Of a DNA stretch of 61,585 nt, positions 36,293 through 45,705 are shown piece by piece. The translations under genes were made by a program, and so were the position numbers. Below the pieces are notes generated by a model. That model saw nothing but the letters and a program-made list of their open reading frames with translations, did not search any database and was not told where the DNA came from. This stretch comes from CALGLS01 sp047626155 (GTDB lineage Bacteria; Bacteroidota; Bacteroidia; Chitinophagales; Saprospiraceae). Position 1 is the first letter of the stretch. Every line of letters starts with the position of its first letter. The stretch lies in contig JBLHRR010000016.1 in assembly GCA_047626155.1 (NCBI GenBank), forward strand, positions 1 to 61,585, in the 5' to 3' direction.

Positions 36293-37849
36293 CTAAAACC
36301 CGACTACGCCTCCAAAGCGTAATCCCCAGGAGAAAGAAGAAATATCACTTCCGTATAAATTGGAGTTTCCATGCTGTTGGTAGCGGAAAATTGGCTGTAA
36401 TTGGAACGAAAACCTTTCGGTTACAGCATAGCTCAAATAAGGTTGTAATTGATAAGACAAGAAAAATTGTCGATACGGAACCCCATTGTTATCTTTAGAG
36501 TCATATTCAGCAATCGAACCTTCTGTATCTAAGGACATTCCTTTTTGGCTGATAATGTAGTTCAAGCCTAGTCCTAATTCTACACCAAGTTCAAATGCAG
36601 CAAAGTCTTTTGACGTACCAATCATTATTGGAACGGATAAAATCTTTTGTTGATTATTATGCTTTACTTTTCTGGTTGCTATGGCGTCTATCAAACCTAG
36701 TGATTCGTAATCCGGAACTACCGCTAGGGTATCCCATTCTTCAATGTAATTAAATTCAGTACGAGTGTTCAAATATTCAAAACCGGTACTCAGATGGATT
36801 TTCTTTGTCAAATTCCATTGTAACGAAATCGCAATGGATTGGCCTAAATCTACACTGGTAGCCTCCTCCAATATTTTTTTAGTATTTGCTTGACTGTTGT
36901 TTTGAAATAAACTTGACCAGCCCACCAGCCCCGCAAATACACCGACTTTCATATTTCTATTTCTTCCTTTCGGCTCCACTGGAATAGTTGGTTTCCTATC
37001 TACTTTGGAAAGATCTCTAAGCGCTGCAAATGGGAAGTCACCATAAGCGATTGGCAGTAAGAGTTCGCTTAGACTTCCTGTTGTAATGCTAATGTTTTCT
37101 TCTGATTCTTTTGATTCTTCTAATTCTATACTTTTCGATACAGCGGCATTTTTTGATTCCTCAACAAGTACAAGTCCTTCTTTTTGTTGTTCAGTCTTCT
37201 TGCCTAACGAATCGGTATCTTTTTGTTTTCCTAATTCATTTTGACTTACTATATTTTCATTTATGGTTCTAGTCTCTTCCGGATAAAAACGTAAGTCTTC
37301 TGTTTTCCTACTCTCAATTCCGTTCTCAATTTTCGTTTTCACAAAAGCATTTTCATCAGTTTCAATATTTGACTTAGCGATTATTGCTTCTCTTGTTGAA
37401 TCTTCATCAGGCGATATACTATTTTTAGCACGCTCTTCACTTATATTTTCATCAGATTGGTTCGGCTTTTCTAAATCATTTTTAGCCCTTTCATTTAATT
37501 TCAAATTATCCTCTTCTTCAACTTTACGATCTGCATGACCAACTACTTCCTTCTCCTCCCCTTTCACGGTTTCCGTTAAAGGTTTCTCACCAATAGGTGT
37601 ATTTTCTGTTTCAGCAATAGGCGTATTTTCTTTTGTCATAAAAAAGAACCCTCCCAAACCGGTAAAAACCAACAATAACAACAAAAGCAAATACCGATTC
37701 CGATCAAAGAAATTTCGCTTAGCCACAACCACCACATCCTCTTCAGGAAGTGCATTGGAGATATTCTCCCAGATTGCTCCTGGGTCAATTCCATCCGTAG
37801 ACTTCGCCTCTTCAAAACGGTTTTTATATTCTTTTTCGAAAGGATTCAT
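36293..37849 (-). CDS. Single-TM protein with acidic linker and outer-membrane-barrel-like domain, next to sigma factor
   Basis: A 518-residue protein with an unusual layout. Residues 1-48 are a soluble head (MNPFEKEYKNRFEEAK, then IDPGAIWENISNALP). One TM helix follows at about 50-70 (YLLLLLLLVFTGLGGFFFM), then a low-complexity Glu/Lys/Asn-rich linker (75-275), then a strand-rich C-terminal domain (about 300-518, ending FSWGLRFGGVVGF) resembling an outer-membrane barrel of the PorT type. Its place right after an ECF sigma gene and the single TM suggest an anti-sigma-like membrane partner, as seen for similar Bacteroidota gene pairs. The function is inferred from context only. Confidence 0.6.
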   Translation of the reverse strand: MNPFEKEYKNRFEEAKSTDGIDPGAIWENISNALPEEDVVVVAKRNFFDRNRYLLLLLLLVFTGLGGFFFMTKENTPIAETENTPIGEKPLTETVKGEEKEVVGHADRKVEEEDNLKLNERAKNDLEKPNQSDENISEERAKNSISPDEDSTREAIIAKSNIETDENAFVKTKIENGIESRKTEDLRFYPEETRTINENIVSQNELGKQKDTDSLGKKTEQQKEGLVLVEESKNAAVSKSIELEESKESEENISITTGSLSELLLPIAYGDFPFAALRDLSKVDRKPTIPVEPKGRNRNMKVGVFAGLVGWSSLFQNNSQANTKKILEEATSVDLGQSIAISLQWNLTKKIHLSTGFEYLNTRTEFNYIEEWDTLAVVPDYESLGLIDAIATRKVKHNNQQKILSVPIMIGTSKDFAAFELGVELGLGLNYIISQKGMSLDTEGSIAEYDSKDNNGVPYRQFFLSYQLQPYLSYAVTERFSFQLQPIFRYQQHGNSNLYGSDISSFSWGLRFGGVVGF

Positions 37850-37961
37850 AATCTATTAATTATAAGTAAACTCAAATTTTTACACAAAAAACAACCCACC
37901 TGGTTTCAGAATCTTTCACTCTCTGAAATTCCCTAAGCTCCTCTTCCTATCGTTGTTTCAT

Positions 37962-38432
37962 TTAGTAAATTTCAGGGTAGCTTCTGAAGTTAATTTTTTT
38001 TTTGTCGCCATATAGTGAGCGGAAATCATCTGGCAATTTATCTTTCAACCAAGCCTTACCTCTAGACAATCGTTGCCGGGACAAGGATTCATCTATTCTC
38101 AATATTTTCGCGATCTCCTGGTGACTAAAGCCATCTACAACGAAAAGGTTAAAAACGGCGTAATAATTCTCAGGTATTTTCTTCATCCACAACAATAGTT
38201 CTTCATTCGATAGTTTTCCTAATACGGTCGGGTCCAGTTGTGGTTCATGAATCGGCAAAACCAACTCCTGTGTCACATTCCTTTTTCCCTTTTCATTAGC
38301 CTTCAAACAATAATTAATGGCAATTCTAGTCGCCCAAGTTTTGAAGCTCGCTTTATGAACATCGAACTGATTAAGATTTTTAAAAAGGCTGATGAACGTT
38401 TCCTGAAGCACATCACTTCGATCAGACCACAA
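37962..38432 (-). pseudogene. ECF sigma factor lacking its N-terminus
   Basis: About 156 residues. Region 2.2-2.4 (VLQETFISLFKNLNQFDVHKASFKTW) and region 4 (YAVFNLFVVDGFSHQEIAKIL, and SRQRLSRGKAWLKDKL) are intact and typical. About 35-40 residues of region 2.1 are missing: the frame opens only at a TTG at 38432, at the exact place where an unrelated lipoprotein start runs in (38433-38638). The gene therefore looks cut by a deletion that joined two genes out of frame. Translation from the TTG could still give a partial protein. Downstream is the putative membrane partner at 36293-37849. Confidence 0.65.
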
Positions 38433-38638
38433 TCGGCATTCACAATGGAAACTCCTGTAGTGGTTTGGCCATTGGGGTTAGTAAAAGTATAAATACATTC
38501 ATCACCAATGTTTAGCTCCAATGCAGGGCAGTCTAAGAGTGGATTTAAAGCGGTGTCATCTGCATCGTCGTTATTACAAGAGGTAAATAAAATCGTTGCT
38601 AGTAATAATAAAGGTAAAAACTTAAGAATCTTTTTCAT
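38433..38638 (-). pseudogene. Lipoprotein N-terminal fragment fused to the sigma remnant
   Basis: From the ATG at 38638 the frame gives a lipoprotein signal (MKKILKFLPLLLLATILFTSC) followed by NNDDADDTALNPLLDCPALE and NGQTTTGVSIVNADCG. This is the usual start of a small Bacteroidota lipoprotein. After about residue 70 the frame continues in the wrong frame of the sigma-factor gene and ends at 38303, so its true C-terminus is missing. I read this as one side of a deletion junction near 38430. A functional short lipoprotein cannot be excluded. Confidence 0.55.
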
Positions 38639-38680
38639 GATAGTAAATTTCAATTTGTTGAGTAATATAGGATTCCACAT

Positions 38681-39020
38681 TTGTAAAGGTCAGAATGAGT
38701 CGACGTCATTTATGTTTCATCCAAATAAATAATAAAACGTTATCAATAACTTGTTTCTACTCTTTATATCCACGCTATGGGAGGGATGTGACAGTGGGGG
38801 TGATTTTTTTATTTTATTTTTACAATTCATGATTCTTCTATTGCGATCGCGGGAGTTAACCACAAAGGGCACGAAGTGGCACAAAGTTTTTTTTTGATAG
38901 TATCGGGACTTCATTTTTTTTCTTCACCCCATAAGGTTCACAACGTTAAATCCACTTTCGCTCGAAAAACGTAGCGCTCCCATTCGACAAGCTCCTGGCA
39001 GACATTATAAATAAAAGGAC
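38681..39020. other. Intergenic region with repeat family E copy 2
   Basis: It contains ACCACAAAGGGCACGAAGTGGCACAAAG near 38858 (split: ACCACAAAGGGCACGAAG) and AACGTTAAATCCACTTTCGC / TCGAAAAACGTAGCGCTCCC at 38942-38981. The second stretch matches 28365-28402 behind purD. CATTCGACAAGCTC follows. No ORF is credible here. Confidence 0.5.
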
Positions 39021-39028
39021 TAAATTTG
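39021..39028 (+). promoter_or_regulatory. TAnnTTTG box of the GNAT gene
   Basis: TAAATTTG fits the Bacteroidota -7 box, 28 bp before the ATG at 39057, and favours that start over the TTG at 39033. Confidence 0.35.
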
Positions 39029-39056
39029 TTTTTTGAAACACCACATAAATAATATT

Positions 39057-39530
39057 ATGTCAGATTTAAAAATAAGAAATGTTGTTGCTGGAGATTTAGA
39101 TAAATTAAAAGCTGTTATTGACTCTTCTGAATTATTTCCATCTGAATTGTTAGACGATATGATTAGTGGCTATTTGGCTGGGTATAAAGACAGTCTGTGG
39201 CTAACTGGTGACAGTGACGAACCTACTTTTATTGCCTACTGTGCAGCGGAGCAAATGACGGAGGGCACTTGGAATTTATATTTGATTTCGCTTCATGAAA
39301 GTATGCAGGGCAGTGGCATTGGTCGAAAAGTTTTGACGCATGTCGAGGAGGAACTAAAGCAACGAAACGTGCGGATTTTGATTATTGAGACTTCCGGCTT
39401 GGAAAGCTTTCAATCTACCAGAGACTTTTATGCTGAAGCTGGTTATACGGAGGAAGCTAGGATTAGAGATTTTTACCAGGCAGGAGAAGATAAGGTTGTT
39501 TTCTGGAAATCGTTAACCCATTCGCGCTGA
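39057..39530 (+). CDS. GNAT family N-acetyltransferase
   Basis: 157 residues from the ATG at 39057. Region from YLISLHESMQGSGIGRKVL holds the acetyl-CoA loop (Q/RxxGxG/A pattern QGSGIG), followed by VLIIETSGLESFQSTRDFYAEAGY and a C-terminal FYQAGEDKVVFWKSL strand, all typical of GNAT enzymes. The acceptor is unknown: candidates include amines, antibiotics or protein N-termini. The gene end overlaps the convergent LytTR remnant by 18 bp. Confidence 0.8.
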   Translation: MSDLKIRNVVAGDLDKLKAVIDSSELFPSELLDDMISGYLAGYKDSLWLTGDSDEPTFIAYCAAEQMTEGTWNLYLISLHESMQGSGIGRKVLTHVEEELKQRNVRILIIETSGLESFQSTRDFYAEAGYTEEARIRDFYQAGEDKVVFWKSLTHSR

Positions 39531-39905
39531 AAATTCTTCCCACCAACTTATACCAATCGGTAGATTTACGCCACCCGCATTTAGCGCAACAGCATAGGAA
39601 CGATGAACTCGAACAAAGTCTTTTTCTGACAGCTGCTTCATCGCAGATCCGAGACTTCCCTTCACCACCAACTTGTCTGTTTTAATGTGAATGCGCACAT
39701 AATCTTTTAAGGTTTCGATATACAAAATATCACTAAGCACGATTTCATGATGTGTCCGATTGACATTGAAAAAGATGTGATCGGCACTCTCTAAGTCTTT
39801 TATATTCTCTGGAGCAACAAGGGCTGAATTTCGCGCCCGGTAACGATCTACTGCTTTGAGGAAGCGATCAAAAGCAATGGAGTTTTGTTTAATAAAATAA
39901 AACAA
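39513..39905 (-). pseudogene. LytTR response regulator without receiver domain
   Basis: About 130 residues from a TTG at 39905; an in-frame stop lies 11 codons upstream of it. It carries the linker FDRFLKAVDRYR, which in intact regulators follows the receiver domain, and a complete LytTR DNA-binding domain: FFNVNRTHHEIVLSDILYIE, then DFVRVHRSYAVAL and a GVNLPIG end. The receiver with its phospho-Asp is absent. This is probably a gene that has lost its 5' part rather than a stand-alone LytTR protein. Confidence 0.6.
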
Positions 39906-40190
39906 TAGCTCTCCATTACCTATCTCTTTTTATTCTTTGTTCAACAAATAATCATCTATACTCTCCTAACTCCAATTCTACGACTAAACATAACAGAGCA
40001 TTAATTTAAACCACTGCCGTAGTTTGGGAGGTGCGTTTGCGATATTCTTCTTTTGTTCAAAAAATAATCACTTATGTTTCCCTAACGGCAAATCAACATC
40101 TAAAAGCTTTAAAATGCTCCATCTGGTTTTTTTTCTTTGTAATTTTGAGTCTATAAAACATTAGTATTACAAATTAAAAAAGAATACCCA

Positions 40191-41429
40191 ATGAAAAGAA
40201 ATCCATTACAATCCTTGAGCTATTTATTTATTTTAATACTATTAAATAGCGTCGCTGTAAATGCGCAATGGGTTCCAGTCAGTTCTCCTCCACCAAATTT
40301 TAGAACGGATCACACCTACGGATTTTCGCTTGAAGGGAAAGGCTATTTAGTAGCAGGCACAACCTCCAACGGAAATTTTTCGAACAACTTTTACCAATAC
40401 GACCCTCTAATCGATGAGTTCACTCAACTTGATGATTTTCCAGGAGGTGCTCGTGGCTTTGCCATTGGAGATGATTGGGATGGAAAAGCTTATTTTGGTT
40501 TTGGCATTGCTAATGGTAGCAATATACAAAATGACTTATGGCAATATGATCCAACAACCGCTGTCTGGACTGAATTAGCAGAATGCCCCTGTTCTGCAAG
40601 ATTCCACCCTGCCATGATTGCTCACAACGGAAAAATATTTGTCGGAATGGGAGCTGGCTCCTTTGGTGATTTAAAAGATTGGTGGATTTATGACATTGCA
40701 TCTGATAGCTGGACAGAAGGGACAGAATTTCCGAGTACGCAGCGCCATCATCCTTATCAATTTGGAATAGGTGATTACGTTTATACCGGATTCGGTCACG
40801 GTGGCGCGAATATTTACAATGCTTGGTATCAATATGACCCTGCGAATGACAGCTGGGATCAAATGGAATCGTTGCCCGCTGAAGGAAGAGTGGCCGGTAC
40901 ACAGTTTTCCTGGACTGGAAAAGGCTACGTATTAAGTGGCGAAGGAGCAGACCACAGAGCACTAGATGAGGGAGAATTCTGGAGCTACGATCCACTTACT
41001 GACAGTTGGGAGCAATTACCTTCACATCCGGACAAAGGCAGATGGGCTCCGGCTTCTTTTTTGATTGACAACGAAATCTATATTTTTAACGGAGTCGTTC
41101 GTTCTAGTGATGGTGGTAACTCTTCCCATCCTAATGATTCTTATAAATTTAACTTAAACGGTGATGAAATGACCTCCACTGAGGAGTTGGAAAAAGAAGC
41201 CAATTTCAGCCTTCATCCAAACCCGGTTAGTGATTACCTTAGCATTGAAACGGCATCAAATATTAAGTCTTCAGCCGAATTCAACATCTTTGATGTTTTA
41301 GGGAATACGGTCTTAAACTTTGAGGTTGCAGACAAAAAGGAAGTGGATATTTCTGCCTTGGCTAATGGCGTTTATTTCGTCCGTATGGATGGAGAAGCTG
41401 ATGTGATCCAAATCATTGTGAATAGATAA
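40191..41429 (+). CDS. Kelch-repeat protein with type IX sorting domain
   Basis: A 412-residue exported protein. A signal peptide ends near VNA in residues 20-26. Residues 27-320 are kelch/galactose-oxidase-like propeller units, for example GKGYLVAGTTSNGNFSNNFY and DLWQYDPTTAVWTELAECP. Residues about 338-412 are a type IX sorting domain (FSLHPNPVSDYLSIE, LANGVYFVRM). It should cross the outer membrane through SprA and be processed at the surface. Kelch propellers of this type bind glycans or proteins; no enzyme residues are recognised. The stop codon is the first base triplet of a repeat A copy, and a strong terminator follows at 41573. Confidence 0.85.
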   Translation: MKRNPLQSLSYLFILILLNSVAVNAQWVPVSSPPPNFRTDHTYGFSLEGKGYLVAGTTSNGNFSNNFYQYDPLIDEFTQLDDFPGGARGFAIGDDWDGKAYFGFGIANGSNIQNDLWQYDPTTAVWTELAECPCSARFHPAMIAHNGKIFVGMGAGSFGDLKDWWIYDIASDSWTEGTEFPSTQRHHPYQFGIGDYVYTGFGHGGANIYNAWYQYDPANDSWDQMESLPAEGRVAGTQFSWTGKGYVLSGEGADHRALDEGEFWSYDPLTDSWEQLPSHPDKGRWAPASFLIDNEIYIFNGVVRSSDGGNSSHPNDSYKFNLNGDEMTSTEELEKEANFSLHPNPVSDYLSIETASNIKSSAEFNIFDVLGNTVLNFEVADKKEVDISALANGVYFVRMDGEADVIQIIVNR

Positions 41430-41556
41430 GTAACAACGAAAAATTCACTTCCCGATTTGGAAACAATTATGTAAATCAAACCGACCACAGAGAGAGTGGT
41501 TTGTATAATTGTTTCCACGAAAGAAATCGGGAAATTATTTTTTGTGTAATACTAAA
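41427..41556 (+). repeat. Palindromic 3'-end repeat family A, best complete copy
   Basis: 130 bp starting at the stop codon itself (TAAGTAACAACGAAAAATT) and ending ATTTTTTGTGTAATACTAA. The arms CCCGATTTGGAAACAATTAT and ATAATTGTTTCCACGAAAG plus AAATCGGG are complementary around CCACAGAGAGAGTGG, itself a perfect CCAC/GTGG tip. It lies between the stop and the terminator, so it is transcribed as part of the 3' untranslated region. Confidence 0.88.
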
Positions 41557-41572
41557 GCAGTTGAAGAACATA

Positions 41573-41617
41573 AAAAGCGCCAGCTATCCAATAAAGGATG
41601 TCTGGCGCTTTTTTTAT
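41573..41617 (+). terminator. Strong rho-independent terminator of the kelch gene
   Basis: A 12-bp perfect stem AAAAAGCGCCAG / CTGGCGCTTTTT with an 18-nt loop and a run of seven T. Confidence 0.92.
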
Positions 41618-41729
41618 TAGTATCTTCCTTTTTTAAACATCAACTGAGTTAGATTGTTATAAATCTAAAACCCATTAGTATAGAAATTTTTCCCAGGGAT
41701 CAAGGTGTAAATGCTAAAAAACAAGTGCC

Positions 41730-43295
41730 ATGAAATTGAATATAAACGATACTTTCAATAAAGAACTTCCTGCGGACCCAATTCTCGAAAACAGCCGGCG
41801 TCAAGTAACGGACGCCTGTTTTTCCTTCGTCAATCCGGCGATTCCGGCTGAACCAAAACTGCTACATATTTCTAAGGAAGTCGCTTCTTTTTTAGGACTT
41901 TCTGAGGAAGACATTGCTTCCAAAGAATTCTTGGACGTTTTTACCGGAGCTAAAATACTGGATGGCAGCCGACCTTATGCCATGTGCTACGGCGGACATC
42001 AGTTCGGTAATTGGGCAGGCCAATTGGGAGACGGTCGCGCCATTAACCTGGCAGAAGTACTGCATAATAAACAACGGTGGACGCTCCAACTAAAAGGTGC
42101 GGGGGCAACCCCCTACTCCCGTCGGGCCGATGGATTAGCGGTGCTCCGCTCTTCTATCCGGGAGCACTTGTGCAGTGAAGCCATGTTTCATTTGGGTGTT
42201 CCAACTACTCGTTCTTTGTCTTTATCCCTTTCCGGAAGTGAAGTGTTACGAGATGTAATGTACAACGGAAATTCTGCCTACGAAAAAGGAGCCATCGTTT
42301 GTCGAGTCTCTCCTTCTTTTATCCGCTTTGGCAATTTTGAAATCCTAGCCAGCAGAAAAGATCATGTCACTTTGAAAAAACTGACCGACTATACCATCAA
42401 ACATTTTTTCCCCGAAATAAAAACAACAGGCAAGGAGGCTTATATCCAGTTCTTCAATTCGGTATTAGATAAAACTTTAAAAATGGTGGTCGAATGGCAA
42501 CGGGTTGGCTTCGTGCACGGCGTCATGAATACGGATAACTTATCCATCCTTGGACTTACCATTGACTATGGCCCCTATGGCTGGCTCGAAGGTTACGACA
42601 AAGAATGGACGCCCAATACTACAGACCGCCAAAATCGACGGTACCGATATGGACAACAAACTTCGGTAGCGCTATGGAATCTTTACCAACTGGCTAATGC
42701 TCTTTTCCCTTTGATAGAAGATTCTAAACCACTGGAAGATGCACTGGAAAGATATAAAATGGATTTTGCGCAAGCGAATACAGAAATGATGAAATCGAAG
42801 TTGGGTTTGGTTACTGATCACAAGGATGATACATTATTGTTTTCTACCATTGAAGAAACGCTTTCTTTAACGGAGACGGACATGACTATCTTTTTCAGAT
42901 TGCTTGGTCGGGTTTCAAAGACAGATGATTCTGAGCTTATGTTGGCACAAATAAAAAAGGCGTTCTACAAACCGGAAGAATTGACTGCTGAAGTTTCTGA
43001 TCAGTGGTTGCATTGGCTGAAGAACTATGGTGAGCGTTTGCAACAAGAAGAACTTTCTGATGTGGAGCGTAGGGTTATGATGGAAAAAGTGAACCCTAAA
43101 TATGTTTTGCGAAATTATATGGCGCAGGTGGCTATCGATGCTGCGGATGAGGGGGACTATAGTGTTATTGAGGAGTTGTATCAGTTGCTTAAACGGCCTT
43201 ATGCCGAGCAGGTGGGGATGGAGAAGTGGTTTGTAAAGCGGCCGGAGTGGGCGCGGGATCGGGTTGGGTGCTCTATGTTATCTTGTAGTTCTTAG
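41730..43295 (+). CDS. selO: Protein adenylyltransferase SelO (YdiU)
   Basis: A 521-residue pseudokinase-fold enzyme that transfers AMP from ATP to proteins, in bacteria and mitochondria linked to redox stress. Motifs: GGHQFGNWAGQLGDGRA, LKGAGATPYSRRADG, VCRVSPSFIRFGNFE, VHGVMNTDN and DYGPYGW, matching the family in order. The C-terminus CSMLSCSS is the conserved tail, in which eukaryotic members have selenocysteine in place of the last Cys. Length is somewhat above the E. coli protein (478). It is transcribed alone; the convergent patatin gene lies 136 bp beyond. Confidence 0.93.
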   Translation: MKLNINDTFNKELPADPILENSRRQVTDACFSFVNPAIPAEPKLLHISKEVASFLGLSEEDIASKEFLDVFTGAKILDGSRPYAMCYGGHQFGNWAGQLGDGRAINLAEVLHNKQRWTLQLKGAGATPYSRRADGLAVLRSSIREHLCSEAMFHLGVPTTRSLSLSLSGSEVLRDVMYNGNSAYEKGAIVCRVSPSFIRFGNFEILASRKDHVTLKKLTDYTIKHFFPEIKTTGKEAYIQFFNSVLDKTLKMVVEWQRVGFVHGVMNTDNLSILGLTIDYGPYGWLEGYDKEWTPNTTDRQNRRYRYGQQTSVALWNLYQLANALFPLIEDSKPLEDALERYKMDFAQANTEMMKSKLGLVTDHKDDTLLFSTIEETLSLTETDMTIFFRLLGRVSKTDDSELMLAQIKKAFYKPEELTAEVSDQWLHWLKNYGERLQQEELSDVERRVMMEKVNPKYVLRNYMAQVAIDAADEGDYSVIEELYQLLKRPYAEQVGMEKWFVKRPEWARDRVGCSMLSCSS

Positions 43296-43431
43296 CTCGC
43301 GGGCGCAGCCGAACTCGACCCGAGCTGCGGCTCGGGGTAAATGTAGGGTCGACTCCTCCGGAGTCTTGCCTGTGGTACGTGAAGTGCGTGTACTTTCGGC
43401 TGTCCTTTTTCTGGGTTCTTTTTCGTTTTCG

Positions 43432-45678
43432 TTAGAAATCGTGACCGACGTGGAAGTAAAAGTTTAGGTTGTTCTGGTTGATGTTGTATTCTGTGGAGAA
43501 GGTTATGGGGCCGAGGCGGGTTACCATGCCTAGTTCCAGGCCGAGGCCATAGATATAGTCTGACTCTGTGATTGTCTTGTTAGAAACAACTCCTCCTTCT
43601 ATGGCTTTTGTTTTTTGTTCATAGTAACCGCCGTTAAAAATCAGGGTAGTGAAAATTTCTTTGACTACTTCGATTTGTACTTTCCCGGAACCTAGGACAA
43701 AGGCGGACACAGGCATTTCCATATAGCGTAGCCCTGAGAAATTGAAATGCGTTTTTTCGTTGGGTAGTAGGCGGCCCAAATAAAAACGATGGAAATAATT
43801 ATTCTCCACAAATTGAGTGTAGCCTCCGTTCACTTCGAATACTAGACTCGCTCTTTTAGTTACTGAAAATGCTTTGCTAAACTTTAGGCCCAGCATGAAG
43901 TTCTCCCGACCAATGGTGGAGATGCTGTCTATTACTTTTCTTTCTATTTTTCGGCTGAAGCTATATTTCCCCCACACTTCAAAATGGTGCCCTTTTGTTG
44001 GAAAATGTATTTCATCATAAGTATCATTTAGGAAGCGGACTTGCCCATAAGCTCCATCTGTAGTTAGATTGTTATCATCGGCATCAAAATACTCTTCGCT
44101 GCGGACATATCGTTCCAAACCTGCGCCTATGGACATCAGATAACGGTTGTGCAATGTCGAAAACAGCTTAACTTCTGTTACCATGTGCCGGATATCGAAA
44201 TTTTCGACTTTGTTGCCACCTTCGAATTCTTGTCCGGGAAAGAAATTGAGTCGACCTCGAAGGTGCGCACCTAGGTTGGGGCGGCTTGCTGTGTGTACAA
44301 AGTAATCTACGTCCAGTGAAGGATTTTCAGAAACCTTTAGATCAACGTTAAACTTGGAACCGTTGAAGATTCGGTTTCGCAAGGTCAAATTTAATAAGAC
44401 GGCTGCTTTTAATCGGGAGTCGTAGTTAGCGCTTACTCGGACAAACTCGCCCTTTTGTGTTTCTACAATAATTTTTAAAATATAAGCATCCTTCTGACTA
44501 GTAGGTATTAACCGATAATTGGCCAAAGCGACCAATTCACTACCGTATAAATTTTTCAGTCGATTTTCCACAGCATCTAAAGTATATTCCTTATCCTTTT
44601 TTATTTGCAATGAATTACGGATTCGCTTTGCCCCTTTTGGATCGCAGCCTACTATTTCCAACTCCACCACTCTAAAGCGCTCTGGGATGTAGACTCCTCT
44701 TGGTTTCAGTGGTTTTCTATTTTTCAACAATGGTCTTACTTCTGCTATTTTTTCCTTAGTTGCCTTTATACCGCGAACCATCAAGGCATCGTTTTTGTCG
44801 AAAGACAATGCTGAAATATCTGCAATTTCAGGGCTGATGACGATGTCGGCTAATTTAGCCTCAGCTATATTTGATTCCGAAATTCGGTAACTGCTCGTCT
44901 GATCCAATACATCCATGATACTTTCCAGAGAGGAGCGGTCATAGAGCGGGGCGCCGATATCTACAGCGATGACTTTATCGGCCCCTAGTTTAATTACGTC
45001 TTGCACTGGTAAGTTTCTTGTTACTCCTCCATCTATTAAAATCATGCTGTCTATTTCGGCAGGTACAAAAACGGAGGGAATGGACATACTCGCTCGCATG
45101 GCATTGGCAAGATCTCCTTTTCCATAAGCGATGGCTTCTCCTGTTTCGAAATTGGTTGCAATGGCTCGAAAAGGAATATCGAAGTCATCGAAGTCATAAA
45201 TTCCATGTGCCGGAATGGTTAGGCGAGAGAGTAGCAATGATATTTTTTTCCCTTTTACGATACCTGTTGGAAGGCCAACTTTGCCATTTATTAATGGAAA
45301 CCGTAATTGGTATCGCTCTGCTACATAACGTTCTTCAATTGGAAAATAGGTTCTTTCCAATTCATCATCAAAGTAGTATTCCCAATCTATTTCCATGGCC
45401 AATCTTTCTAGATCTTCAATGGAATAACCAATGGCATAGAGGCCACCTAAAATAGAGCCGATGCTTGTACCGGCAATCATATCTGGTCGAAAACCTTCAT
45501 CTTCTAACACTCTAATTACACCTACCTGTGCGATTCCTTTGGCACCACCTCCGGATAGGGCGAGGCCTACTTTTTCTTCATTGGCTTGCGCTAAAAGGTC
45601 TGATGGATTGGTAAGTAAAAATACCATCGCAACAATAAGTATTACACTAAAGGGTAAGGGAGTGGCTTTTATTTTCAT
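43432..45678 (-). CDS. Patatin-like phospholipase with POTRA and BamA-like barrel (type Vd-like)
   Basis: A 748-residue exported protein. A signal peptide (about 1-31) precedes a patatin domain (35-215): the oxyanion loop is SGGGAKG, the nucleophile Ser72 is in GTSIG, and the catalytic Asp is in the DGGVTRN motif. One POTRA-like segment (about 315-390, RVVELEIVGCDPKGAKRIRN) leads to a 16-strand barrel of the Omp85 type (about 400-748, ending YFHVGHDF). The layout equals PlpD of Pseudomonas, which secretes its lipase domain through its own barrel; in Bacteroidota such proteins are common but the export mode is unproven. Substrate is presumably phospholipid. Confidence 0.88.
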   Translation of the reverse strand: MKIKATPLPFSVILIVAMVFLLTNPSDLLAQANEEKVGLALSGGGAKGIAQVGVIRVLEDEGFRPDMIAGTSIGSILGGLYAIGYSIEDLERLAMEIDWEYYFDDELERTYFPIEERYVAERYQLRFPLINGKVGLPTGIVKGKKISLLLSRLTIPAHGIYDFDDFDIPFRAIATNFETGEAIAYGKGDLANAMRASMSIPSVFVPAEIDSMILIDGGVTRNLPVQDVIKLGADKVIAVDIGAPLYDRSSLESIMDVLDQTSSYRISESNIAEAKLADIVISPEIADISALSFDKNDALMVRGIKATKEKIAEVRPLLKNRKPLKPRGVYIPERFRVVELEIVGCDPKGAKRIRNSLQIKKDKEYTLDAVENRLKNLYGSELVALANYRLIPTSQKDAYILKIIVETQKGEFVRVSANYDSRLKAAVLLNLTLRNRIFNGSKFNVDLKVSENPSLDVDYFVHTASRPNLGAHLRGRLNFFPGQEFEGGNKVENFDIRHMVTEVKLFSTLHNRYLMSIGAGLERYVRSEEYFDADDNNLTTDGAYGQVRFLNDTYDEIHFPTKGHHFEVWGKYSFSRKIERKVIDSISTIGRENFMLGLKFSKAFSVTKRASLVFEVNGGYTQFVENNYFHRFYLGRLLPNEKTHFNFSGLRYMEMPVSAFVLGSGKVQIEVVKEIFTTLIFNGGYYEQKTKAIEGGVVSNKTITESDYIYGLGLELGMVTRLGPITFSTEYNINQNNLNFYFHVGHDF

Positions 45679-45705
45679 GATTAAGATTTTTCTGGAATCC
45701 GTCTC

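Noticed and set aside
38303..38680. A single 125-residue lipoprotein gene
   Set aside because: Only the first about 70 residues look like a lipoprotein; the rest is the wrong frame of the sigma factor gene, so I list two truncated genes instead.
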